Of a stretch of 5,673 nucleotides of DNA, positions 1 to 5,673 are shown piece after piece. This DNA is from Syntrophorhabdaceae bacterium (GTDB lineage Bacteria; Desulfobacterota; Syntrophorhabdia; Syntrophorhabdales; Syntrophorhabdaceae). Under the pieces are notes generated by a model. It was given only the letters and a program-made list of their open reading frames with translations. It did not search any database and was not told the DNA's origin. The position numbers and the translations under genes are program-made. The stretch is from positions 1-5,673 of the forward strand of contig JAOAHW010000140.1 in NCBI GenBank assembly GCA_026415015.1, read 5' to 3'. Every line of letters starts with the position of its first letter. The stretch's first letter is position 1.

Positions 1-33
1 TCGTCGGCAGCGTCAGATGTGTATAAGAGACAG
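1..33 (+). other. Illumina Nextera read-1 adapter with Tn5 mosaic end (artefact)
   Basis: These 33 bases are identical to the Nextera transposase read-1 adapter. Bases 1-14 are the sequencing-primer part and bases 15-33 are the 19-bp hyperactive Tn5 mosaic end AGATGTGTATAAGAGACAG. This is library-preparation sequence left on the contig end, not part of the organism. Genomic sequence starts at 34, in the middle of the mrdA reading frame. It should not be read as a natural transposon end: there is no transposase gene beside it, and the attached primer part is synthetic. Confidence 0.98.
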
Positions 34-1384
34 GTGTAAGCCATACTGCGCCTTGTCCTATGGCTACTGAGACTGTCTCTCCCTCAAACCATGGCTGGCC
101 AAAGGTCTTTTTTTTCTACTCTGTAGAGGGAACAAGGCCATCTTTTTCACCAGGCAGATCAATCCCTGTGGCCCTTCCAAGGCCAATCATATCAGACATC
201 TCATGGATCCTATCTACCCCCAATCTAAGACCGAGATTATAGAAATACACATCGCAGGACTCCACAATGGCCTTATGAATATTTACAGATCCGTGTCCAC
301 CCTTCTTCCAGCACCTGAATACCCTTCGTCCATAAGGGAATCCTCCTTTACATGAAAAGGTTGTTTTATCATTGATTATGCCTAATTCAAGCCCTTTTAT
401 GGCAGTTACTATCTTGAATGTAGAACCAGGGGGATATCTCCCCTGGATAACCCTGTTCTGGAGGGGATGGGTCTTATCAAGGGCTATGGCCTGCCAATCT
501 TGTTTTTTTATTCCTGAGGCAAATTTATTTGGATCAAAGGCAGGTCTACTCACCAATGCTATTACGCCACCAGTATTTGGGTCAACAGCAATACAGCCTC
601 CTCTTTTGTTTTCAAGAGCCTTGTCTATAACAGCCTGGATATCTAGGTCTACATTAAGGTATACGCTGTTTCCAGGTATAGGGTCTTTTTGTTCAAGTGT
701 CCTTACCTCCCTGCCCCTTGAATCCACCTCAACCCGCTTCTCGCCATCAACCCCCCTAAGATATGCCTCGTATGATTTCTCTAGGCCATATTTACCAATA
801 TAGTCCCCTGGTGAATAGTCTCTATATTCCTTTTTTTTGAGCTCCTCATCGCTTATCTCTGATACATAACCAATCATATGGGCAAACATCTTTCCGTAAT
901 GATAAAACCTCTTTGGCTCTATATGGATACTCACACCAGGCAGGTATACCCTGTTTGCCTCAATCTTTGCTACATCATCCATTGAAACATCTGATTTTAT
1001 CTTCACAGGAAAGGATGGAGGTAGACCTTTGGAGGCCTCTAATTTTTCCATTATCTCTTCCTTATTTATTTTTAAAAGCGAGGCAAGGCCATCTATGGTC
1101 TGGTCAAAATTTTTAATATCTTCATGGGTTATGTATATATTAAAAGAAGGTCTTGTATCAGCAAGTATCCTGCCTTTCTTGTCATAGATTACACCCCTTG
1201 GTGCTACAACCTTTTTTACCCTTATGCGGTTCTGTTCTGATAGCCTCTTCATCTCTTGACCCCTCATTATCTGGAGGTCCCAGAGCCTCACAAGGAGTAT
1301 TATTAAGATTAATATAAGTATACGCTTAGACCAAATGTATTTACTGTCTACTACTGTGTTGCTATCTTTGATAAAATGTTCCAA
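34..1384 (-). CDS. mrdA: Penicillin-binding protein 2 (MrdA), 3' end cut by contig edge and interrupted by an in-frame TAG
   Basis: This is the class B transpeptidase (PBP2) that cross-links peptidoglycan during lateral wall elongation, anchored in the inner membrane and working with RodA and MreBCD. Translation gives 422 residues before a TAG at 118-116, against roughly 600-630 for the family. One membrane helix is at about 21-33, and the dimerisation/pedestal region contains APRGVIYDKKGRILA at 61-75. The transpeptidase domain shows PGSTFK, with catalytic Ser321 and Lys324, and SCD at 376-378, the PBP2 version of the SxN motif. The KTG motif would lie past the contig end. After the TAG the same frame continues with PBP2-like sequence, including GQPWFEGETVSVAIGQG, down to base 34. 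The start is TTG at 1384-1382, preceded 6 nt upstream by a strong GGAAGG ribosome site (1396-1391). The gene follows mreD after 26 nt, as last visible gene of the mre operon. Identity is secure; whether the stop is real is open. Confidence 0.95.
116..118 (-). other. In-frame amber codon replacing a conserved Trp of PBP2
   Basis: On the minus strand the frame reads GTT CCC TCT ACA GAG TAG AAA AAA AAG ACC. PBP2 proteins normally have a Trp-Lys pair just after the PS-x-E stretch here, so TGG is the expected codon. One base difference (plus-strand T at 117 where C is expected) produces the stop. No frame change is needed, because PBP2-like sequence continues in frame on the other side. The neighbouring A8 run (plus-strand T at 108-115) is unlikely to be the cause, since an indel there would break the downstream frame. 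Confidence 0.85.
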
Positions 1385-1410
1385 TATTGCCCTTCCAACC
1401 TAAAACACTT

Positions 1411-1902
1411 TTATTCCCTTATTAGGTACCTTTTGTTCAGATATCCTATCAAGGAGAATATAAAAATAGATACAAAACCTGTAAAAACAGCATTAGGAAT
1501 CATAAAAACCAGTATATTTAAGGCGTTCCCTGATTCGCCCCTTGATAGCCACATAAGAAGCGGATAAATAAAGGATTCACATATAACAGCCCCTGAGCAT
1601 ATATATGAAAAGCTGTATCTTGAGTTTATGTATAGCTTATTCTTAAAAAATAAGGCAATGAGGAATATGATTATCTTTGTAAATATCATAGCGCCTCCAG
1701 GGGAATTGGAGAGGATCTCCTGGATCAAGCCCATGGCAACAGAGCCCACAAGGGCTTCCAGAGGTGAAAGAAAAAAGACATTATAGACCACAAAGGGGAT
1801 TGTGACATCAGGCTTTAAAAATTCTGCAGGTATAAGAGACAAAAGGGAAGACTCAATGATGGCGAACAAAAAACCTATTATTATAAATACAGATACCTTC
1901 AT
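1411..1902 (-). CDS. mreD: Rod shape-determining protein MreD
   Basis: MreD is a small integral inner-membrane protein of the elongasome that binds MreC and helps couple cytoplasmic MreB filaments to the PBP2/RodA machinery. The 163-residue product has the usual family length and is almost wholly hydrophobic, with about five or six membrane segments. These include residues 4-22, about 33-60, 70-86, 100-117 and 128-155. Residues near 28-40 (FLKPDVTIPFVVY) and the glycine-rich GLIQEILSNSPGGAMIF stretch resemble the conserved MreD core, where a polar loop carries a D/E-x-x-S/G pattern. The start is ATG at 1902-1900 and overlaps the mreC stop as ATGA. No good ribosome site of its own is visible, so translational coupling to mreC is likely. 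The stop is TAA. Primary sequence of this family is weakly conserved, so the call leans partly on its position between mreC and mrdA. Confidence 0.93.
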   Translation of the reverse strand: MKVSVFIIIGFLFAIIESSLLSLIPAEFLKPDVTIPFVVYNVFFLSPLEALVGSVAMGLIQEILSNSPGGAMIFTKIIIFLIALFFKNKLYINSRYSFSYICSGAVICESFIYPLLMWLSRGESGNALNILVFMIPNAVFTGFVSIFIFSLIGYLNKRYLIRE

Positions 1903-2705
1903 CTCTTTTTTAAGACTATTACCTCTTCGAGCCTCTTGTAGTTGTTATAGGGCATTACATCTATATCGTAAAAAATCCCTGCCTTGCTTTTATCTATAGC
2001 AATTATAATACCTGTGGGTACACCCTTTGGATAGATGGTGTCCTTACCAGATGTGACAAGTCTATCTCCTACCTCTACCTCATCATTCTTTGTTATATAT
2101 TTTAATTTCAATACAGTATGTCCTGTGCCTTCAATTATTCCTCTTGTATCCCTGCCCTCTATATTTACATCTACAGACGAGTTTGTATCATTTATAACCA
2201 TTACCTTAGAATGCCATTTATTCACCTCTACAACCTGTCCTACAATCCCTTTTGGTGTAATAACAGGCATCTTTTCCTTTATGCCCAGATCCCTTCCCTT
2301 ATCTATGATGATACACTTAAACCAATTTTTCAGGTCCTCTCCTATTACCCTTGCAATCACTGATGCGCCTGGATTTGACTCTGTAAGCTTTAAAATCGTC
2401 TTGAGTCTTCTGTTTTCATGTTCTAACTCAGGTATCTTCTGGTTTTCGAGTTGTAGTTCATCTATCTTTTTTTTCAAGGCATAGTTTTCTTTTTTTGCAT
2501 CTATGAGATTTATATAGGTGTTAAATATATATTTAATACCCACAGCAGGCTTGCTGAGTATTTTTAATGCAGGCCCTGTTAATTCACCACAAAAGACCTT
2601 TATTTTTGAGTAATTATTTATAAAAATAGGCGTCCCTGTGTAGATAAAAAAGGAGATAATGAGTATCAAGGTTGCAGTAATGATAATGACTAAAGGTCTC
2701 TTCAA
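1899..2705 (-). CDS. mreC: Rod shape-determining protein MreC
   Basis: MreC is the bitopic scaffold of the elongasome. It has a short cytoplasmic tail, one membrane helix and a periplasmic domain that contacts and activates PBP2. The 268-residue product fits the family length. A membrane segment lies at about 4-23 and a coiled coil at about 68-107, rich in Lys, Glu and Leu and ending in ELEHENRRLKTILKL. Two beta-barrel subdomains follow, with family-like stretches VIARVIGEDLKNWF (116-129), ITPKGIVGQVVEV (149-161) and YPKGVPTGII (225-234). The start is TTG at 2705-2703. An in-frame TAG two codons upstream rules out a much longer N-terminus, and the next Met lies deep inside the domain. No convincing ribosome site precedes it. 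The gene begins 10 nt after the mreB stop, so translation probably depends on ribosomes finishing mreB. The TGA stop overlaps the mreD start. Confidence 0.96.
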   Translation of the reverse strand: MKRPLVIIITATLILIISFFIYTGTPIFINNYSKIKVFCGELTGPALKILSKPAVGIKYIFNTYINLIDAKKENYALKKKIDELQLENQKIPELEHENRRLKTILKLTESNPGASVIARVIGEDLKNWFKCIIIDKGRDLGIKEKMPVITPKGIVGQVVEVNKWHSKVMVINDTNSSVDVNIEGRDTRGIIEGTGHTVLKLKYITKNDEVEVGDRLVTSGKDTIYPKGVPTGIIIAIDKSKAGIFYDIDVMPYNNYKRLEEVIVLKKR

Positions 2706-2715
2706 TTTCTATGCG

Positions 2716-3756
2716 TTAAAAATATGTTGCGATCTCTTTTAATAAACTTACTTCATCAAGGGCCTTACCAGAGCCCTCTACAACGGCAGTGAGGGGGTTC
2801 TCTGCAATGATTACAGGGAGTCTTGTGACCTCTTTTATAAGGAGGTCAAGGTTTCTCAGTAATGCACCGCCACCGCTTATAACAATCCCTTTGTCCACTA
2901 TATCAGAGGCTAATTCAGGTGGGGTCCTCTCGAGGGCTATCCTCACTGCCTCTACAATAGCATTTACAGGTTCAGTTATGGCCTCCCTTACCTCTTTTGA
3001 AGAGATCTCAAGTGTTTTGGGAATGCCTCCTACAAGATCCCTTCCTTTAATCTCCATAACCAGTTCTTCTTCATCTGGGCTGGGATATGCTGACCCTACC
3101 TGTATCTTAATGAGTTCTGCTGTCCTTTCACCTATTAGGAGGTTATACTTTCTTTTCACATATTGTATTATCGCCTCATCTATCTTATCCCCGGCCACTC
3201 TTACAGAGTTACAGTATACAATACCGGCAAGGCTTATTACAGCCACTTCTGTTGTACCACCGCCTATATCCACTATCATATTCCCACTTGGCTCTGTAAT
3301 AGGGAGACCAACACCAATGGCTGCTGCCATAGGTTCTTCAATCAGATATACCTCCCTTGCACCGGCAGACTCAGCAGATTCTTTGACTGCCCTTTTTTCC
3401 ACAGGTGTTATCCCTGACGGTATAGATATTACTATCCTCGGCCTTGCATAGGATTTTTTATTATGGATGCGCTGGATAAAATATTTCAACATTGCCTCTG
3501 TGATCTCAAAATCTGCTATTACACCGTCTTTGAGGGGTCTGATAGCTGTTATATTTCCAGGGGTCTTGCCAAGCATCTTTTTTGCCTCTTCCCCGACAGC
3601 TATTACCTTTTTGGCACCCTTTGAATCCCTGTGGACAGCCACAACTGATGGTTCATTGGATACTATGCCCCTTCCTTTTACATAGACAAGTGTATTTGCT
3701 GTCCCGAGATCAATGGCCAGGTCTTTTGACATGATGCCTAATAATGATTCAAACAT
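2716..3756 (-). CDS. mreB: Rod shape-determining protein MreB (bacterial actin)
   Basis: MreB is the actin-like ATPase whose membrane-bound filaments orient cell-wall synthesis in rod-shaped cells. The 346-residue product is full length. It shows the ATPase motifs in order: phosphate-1 loop DLGTANTLVYVKGRG (16-30), RPLKDGVIADF (73-83), IPSGITPVEKRAV (112-124), EEPMAAAIGVGLPI (140-153), phosphate-2 loop DIGGGTTEVAVISL (163-176) and the adenosine-binding segment ISGGGALLRNL (293-303). The N-terminal MFESLLGIM looks like the short amphipathic membrane anchor of Gram-negative MreB. The start is ATG at 3756-3754 with AAGGG at 3771-3767, about 10 nt upstream. The stop is TAA. It is the first gene of the mreBCD-mrdA operon and lies downstream of a good candidate promoter in the divergent intergenic region. 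This is the most strongly conserved and most certain gene in the window. Confidence 0.99.
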   Translation of the reverse strand: MFESLLGIMSKDLAIDLGTANTLVYVKGRGIVSNEPSVVAVHRDSKGAKKVIAVGEEAKKMLGKTPGNITAIRPLKDGVIADFEITEAMLKYFIQRIHNKKSYARPRIVISIPSGITPVEKRAVKESAESAGAREVYLIEEPMAAAIGVGLPITEPSGNMIVDIGGGTTEVAVISLAGIVYCNSVRVAGDKIDEAIIQYVKRKYNLLIGERTAELIKIQVGSAYPSPDEEELVMEIKGRDLVGGIPKTLEISSKEVREAITEPVNAIVEAVRIALERTPPELASDIVDKGIVISGGGALLRNLDLLIKEVTRLPVIIAENPLTAVVEGSGKALDEVSLLKEIATYF

Positions 3757-3795
3757 TTATTTTCATCCCTTCATTTTCATTATGGATTAAAATTA

Positions 3796-3824
3796 TTGAA
3801 AAAGCTGTCTTAATATACTATTTT
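3796..3824 (+). promoter_or_regulatory. Candidate sigma-70 promoter for the PpiD-like gene and tsaD
   Basis: On the plus strand TTGAAA (3796-3801) is followed after 17 nt by TATTTT (3819-3824). An alternative -10, TATACT at 3814-3819, matches consensus better but sits only 12 nt from that -35. Transcription from TATTTT would begin near 3831, about 27 nt before the start codon, and leave AGGG (3847-3850) as ribosome site. The -35 to -10 span overlaps the minus-strand mreB promoter, so the two may compete for RNA polymerase. Weaker than the mreB candidate. Confidence 0.4.
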
Positions 3825-3840
3825 AGAGTTTCAAAATCAA
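3812..3840 (-). promoter_or_regulatory. Candidate sigma-70 promoter for the mreBCD-mrdA operon
   Basis: On the minus strand TTGATT (3840-3835) is separated by exactly 17 nt from TATATT (3817-3812). This gives 4/6 and 5/6 matches to the sigma-70 consensus. Transcription would start near 3805, leaving a leader of about 50 nt before the mreB ATG with its AAGGG ribosome site. The region is AT-rich, so chance matches are possible, but spacing and placement are ideal. Confidence 0.55.
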
Positions 3841-3857
3841 TAAGGTAGGGTGAAAGA

Positions 3858-4577
3858 ATGTTAAAATTCATGAGAAGGCATGCAACAGGTTTTTTGATAA
3901 AGGCTCTATTCGGGGTTATCATAATTGTCTTTATATTCTGGGGTGTAGGTTCTTTCAGGGAAAGGGAAAAGGTTGTGGCAGAGGTAGGCCCATATAAGGT
4001 CTATTATACAGAATACACAGAGACCTATAATAAATTCCTCAATATCTACAAAATTTTATACAAGGATAGCCTTGACGACAGTGTCCTGAAGTCGCTAAAG
4101 ATCAAGGAAAAGGTTATGGATGAATTGATAGATAAATATGTAATGCTCATAAATGCAAAAAAAATGGGCATCCATGTATATGAGAAAGAACTCAATGATT
4201 ACATAACAGGTATTAATGCCTTTAAGAGGGACGGCAAGTTTAGCCAAAAAGTATATGAAGAGATATTAAAAAGACACAACCTTGATCCAAAGAGATTTGA
4301 AGAGGCTGAGAGGGTGTCCATTATTACATCAAGATTTATAAATATCATCATAGACAATGGGGTCTTTATAAAAGATGATGAACTCTGGAAGGCCTATGTA
4401 GACGAAAAAGGCAGTGTTGATATGTTCTATATGACCTTTGACCCAAAAGATTATACAGATAAAGTAACTATCACAGAAAAAGAGATAGAGGACCTATATG
4501 AAAAGGAAAAGGCCTCATTCAAAAATGAGAATACCTACAGGCTAAAATACATGTCATTGATGAAAAGGCTAACCTAA
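3858..4577 (+). CDS. ppiD: PpiD-like membrane-anchored periplasmic chaperone, N-terminal part (gene frameshifted)
   Basis: This resembles the N-terminal half of PpiD/SurA_N-type folding factors, which sit in the inner membrane facing the periplasm and bind newly exported polypeptides. Residues 1-9 are a short basic tail (MLKFMRRHA) and a single membrane helix lies at about 12-30. The following stretch FWGVGSFREREKVVAEVG is typical of such proteins. Residues about 38-180 form the SurA_N chaperone region, including KVMDELIDKYVMLINAKKMGI and FKRDGKFSQKVYEEILKRHNL. Residues 203-222 (VTITEKEIEDLYEKEKASF) are the linker that normally leads into a parvulin domain. The start is ATG at 3858 with AGGG 7 nt upstream. 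The frame is lost after about residue 232, where family-like sequence moves to the -1 frame; the last seven residues (SLMKRLT) are out of frame. The ppiD symbol rests on architecture, not on demonstrated orthology. Confidence 0.85.
   Translation: MLKFMRRHATGFLIKALFGVIIIVFIFWGVGSFREREKVVAEVGPYKVYYTEYTETYNKFLNIYKILYKDSLDDSVLKSLKIKEKVMDELIDKYVMLINAKKMGIHVYEKELNDYITGINAFKRDGKFSQKVYEEILKRHNLDPKRFEEAERVSIITSRFINIIIDNGVFIKDDELWKAYVDEKGSVDMFYMTFDPKDYTDKVTITEKEIEDLYEKEKASFKNENTYRLKYMSLMKRLT
4529..4577 (+). other. Frame-break interval in the PpiD-like gene
   Basis: The upstream frame ends at TAA 4575-4577, and the downstream frame is closed by TGA at 4526-4528, so the break must lie between these. The best splice of the two translations is at about 4551-4553. 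Reading an extra G there changes YMSLMKRLT into YMVIDEKANLKDDTVYMDL, which continues smoothly. No classical X-XXY-YYZ slippery heptamer with a stimulatory hairpin is seen, so programmed frameshifting is unlikely and a one-base deletion (biological or technical) is favoured. Confidence 0.75.
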
Positions 4578-4594
4578 AGGATGATACTGTATAT

Positions 4595-5245
4595 ATGGAT
4601 CTCTTAAAGACTGATAATATGGATGCCTATGCAAAGAAAAAAGGACTTACAGTGGTGGACATAGAGGCCATAAAGGAAGGAGATCTATTCAGGAGATTTG
4701 GTCATCTTCGGGCAGGAGAATGGTTAAAAGACCTGAAAAAGGGTGATGTGACACTGCCTATAAGGGAGGGTACAAGGTCGTATATATTTAAACTCATTGA
4801 TATGGAGCCAGGCAAGCCCTTTGATAAGGCAACTGCCTTGAAGATACTCAGAGATAGGATTGCAAGAGAAAAGGCAAAAGAATATGCTAAGGCCCTGGCT
4901 GCAGATATAATTGCAAAAAAGGCATTCCAAGGTACCAATTCTACAGGTCTTATATCAAGACGATCTGCATCCATTCCAGGGATTGGCAATGTCCCCCAGG
5001 AACATCTTGGTGTCTTTGCTATTTCTGAAAAAAGCCCTTTATATAGTCAACCCATAGAGATTTCTGGGAGGTATTATATATTTTCTTACAAAGATGAGAA
5101 GCTCCCAGATAAAAAGGAATGGGAAAATGAGAAAGAACAGTTCAGGAGGTTTCTTGCCACAAAAAAAGGTGAGGAATTAGTGAAATCCATGCTCATTGAA
5201 TTGAAGAAAAAGGAGAAGATAAAGATCCACTGGCAGGAGGTCTGA
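4595..5245 (+). CDS. ppiD: PpiD-like chaperone, C-terminal part (continuation of the frameshifted gene)
   Basis: This is the rest of the same protein in another frame, not an independent gene: the frame is open from 4529, no ribosome site precedes the ATG, and a soluble domain without signal peptide would be odd alone. Joining the halves near 4551 gives about 462 residues. Counting from the ATG at 4595, residues 17-115 and 118-210 look like two copies of one module: a loop region, a beta element (DVTLPIREGTRSYIFKLID; SQPIEISGRYYIFSYKDE) and a long charged helix. The segments resemble the end of a parvulin domain, but the usual catalytic histidines are not seen: the expected HIL is KYM at the end of the N-terminal part, and the expected YHII is SYIF. 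Proline isomerase activity is therefore doubtful and a chaperone role more likely. It ends with TGA 60 nt before tsaD. Confidence 0.8.
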   Translation: MDLLKTDNMDAYAKKKGLTVVDIEAIKEGDLFRRFGHLRAGEWLKDLKKGDVTLPIREGTRSYIFKLIDMEPGKPFDKATALKILRDRIAREKAKEYAKALAADIIAKKAFQGTNSTGLISRRSASIPGIGNVPQEHLGVFAISEKSPLYSQPIEISGRYYIFSYKDEKLPDKKEWENEKEQFRRFLATKKGEELVKSMLIELKKKEKIKIHWQEV

Positions 5246-5292
5246 GAGTCTATAGATTATTATTGCCTGTAGCCATTGTTCTAAATGTATTC

Positions 5293-5296
5293 AGGA
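5293..5296 (+). promoter_or_regulatory. Ribosome binding site of tsaD
   Basis: AGGA lies 9 nt upstream of the ATG at 5306. In-frame TAA immediately before this ATG (5303-5305) excludes any longer N-terminus, so together they fix the tsaD start. The 60-nt gap from the PpiD-like stop (5246-5305) has no recognisable hairpin terminator, so readthrough from the upstream gene is plausible. Confidence 0.7.
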
Positions 5297-5305
5297 CCTA
5301 TATAA

Positions 5306-5673
5306 ATGATAATACTCGGTATAGATACATCATGCGACGATACATCAGTGGCAATATTAGAAGGTAGAGAAAAGGTTCTCTCTAACATAGTATCGAGCCA
5401 GGCAGACCTACATAGCCTTTTTGGCGGGGTTGTCCCGGAGATAGCATCGAGAAGACATGTAGAATTAATAGACAGTATCTACAGGGCGGCTCTATATAAG
5501 GCAGGTCTATCCCCTCATGAGATAGATGCCATATCTGTGACAAACTGCCCTGGGTTGATAGGGTCTATCCTTGTGGGGCTATGCTTTGCAAAGGGGCTTG
5601 CTGTCTCTATGAAAAAACCAATAATAGGGATAAACCATGTGGAGGCCCATGTTATGGGTATTTTTTTAGAGGA
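5306..5673 (+). CDS. tsaD: tRNA N6-threonylcarbamoyladenosine synthase subunit TsaD (Kae1/Gcp), 5' part
   Basis: TsaD transfers the threonylcarbamoyl group from threonylcarbamoyl-AMP to A37 of ANN-decoding tRNAs, working in the cytoplasm with TsaB and TsaE (and TsaC for the substrate). Only the first 122 residues of roughly 330-340 are present; the gene runs off the window. Visible signatures are MIILGIDTSCDDTSVAIL at the N-terminus, FGGVVPEIASRRHVELI at about 39-55, PGLIGSILVGLCFAKGLA at about 82-99, and INHVEAH, whose His111 and His115 match the iron-binding histidines of the family. One deviation: the usual G-P-G-L turn reads C-P-G-L (Cys81). The start is ATG with AGGA 9 nt upstream. It is the second gene of the plus-strand unit; its link with the chaperone gene is probably positional only. 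Confidence 0.97.
   Translation, partial: MIILGIDTSCDDTSVAILEGREKVLSNIVSSQADLHSLFGGVVPEIASRRHVELIDSIYRAALYKAGLSPHEIDAISVTNCPGLIGSILVGLCFAKGLAVSMKKPIIGINHVEAHVMGIFLE

Noticed and set aside
15..33. Natural Tn5/IS50 transposon end
   Set aside because: The mosaic end is joined to the synthetic Nextera read-1 primer part and lies at the very first base of the contig, which is a library artefact.
372..803. Plus-strand 143-codon open frame opposite mrdA
   Set aside because: It is a shadow of PBP2 coding sequence on the other strand, without recognisable motifs or a ribosome site.
2035..2484. Plus-strand 149-codon open frame opposite mreC
   Set aside because: Phe/Ser-rich low-complexity translation that follows from the Lys/Glu-rich coiled-coil codons of MreC on the other strand.
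2789..3451. Plus-strand 220-codon open frame opposite mreB
   Set aside because: It is antisense to a complete, highly conserved MreB gene, is Ser/Ile/Thr-rich in the way shadow translations are, and has no ribosome site or family resemblance.
4540..4577. Programmed ribosomal frameshift in the PpiD-like gene
   Set aside because: The A-rich stretches (CTA AAA TAC and ATG AAA AGG) do not form a classical -1 slippery heptamer, and no stable downstream hairpin is apparent by eye.
4702..4989. Minus-strand 95-codon open frame within the PpiD-like gene
   Set aside because: It is opposite well-supported coding sequence that continues in the PpiD-like frame, and has no independent support.
5246..5305. 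Terminator between the PpiD-like gene and tsaD
   Set aside because: No inverted repeat followed by a T-run is visible in these 60 bases.

Overview
The window looks like a low-GC Gram-negative chromosome fragment, in the broad style of Desulfobacterota or Nitrospirota. The grounds are heavy use of ATA and AGA/AGG codons, a complete mreB-mreC-mreD-mrdA cell-shape operon, and a divergently placed inner-membrane-anchored periplasmic chaperone of the SurA_N/PpiD type. The phylum is an inference from codon style and gene content and was not tested. The fragment is a contig end: bases 1-33 are an Illumina Nextera adapter carrying the 19-bp Tn5 mosaic end, so genomic sequence begins at 34.

Layout. 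On the minus strand, read from right to left, are mreB (3756-2716), mreC (2705-1899), mreD (1902-1411) and mrdA, encoding PBP2 (1384 to the contig edge). They are packed with a 10-nt gap, an ATGA overlap and a 26-nt gap, as expected of one transcript. A 101-nt divergent intergenic region (3757-3857) holds candidate promoters for both directions, with interleaved -10 elements. On the plus strand a PpiD-like gene (3858-5245) is followed after 60 nt by the start of tsaD (5306 to the edge).

Together the minus-strand genes encode the elongasome core: the MreB filament, the MreC/MreD membrane partners and the PBP2 transpeptidase. rodA often follows mrdA but would lie beyond the contig end. The PpiD-like protein would assist folding of secreted proteins at the inner membrane. 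TsaD belongs to tRNA t6A synthesis and is probably only a transcriptional neighbour.

Two genes are broken. mrdA has an in-frame TAG at the position of a conserved PBP2 tryptophan, and family-like sequence resumes in the same frame immediately after it. The PpiD-like gene has a -1 frame break near 4551. With an untrimmed adapter on the same contig, sequencing or assembly error is the simplest explanation, but true mutations cannot be excluded from sequence alone. I found no evidence of a new defence, mobile or RNA system. The most biologically interesting items are the apparent catalytically dead, duplicated parvulin-like region of the PpiD-like protein and the overlapping divergent promoters.
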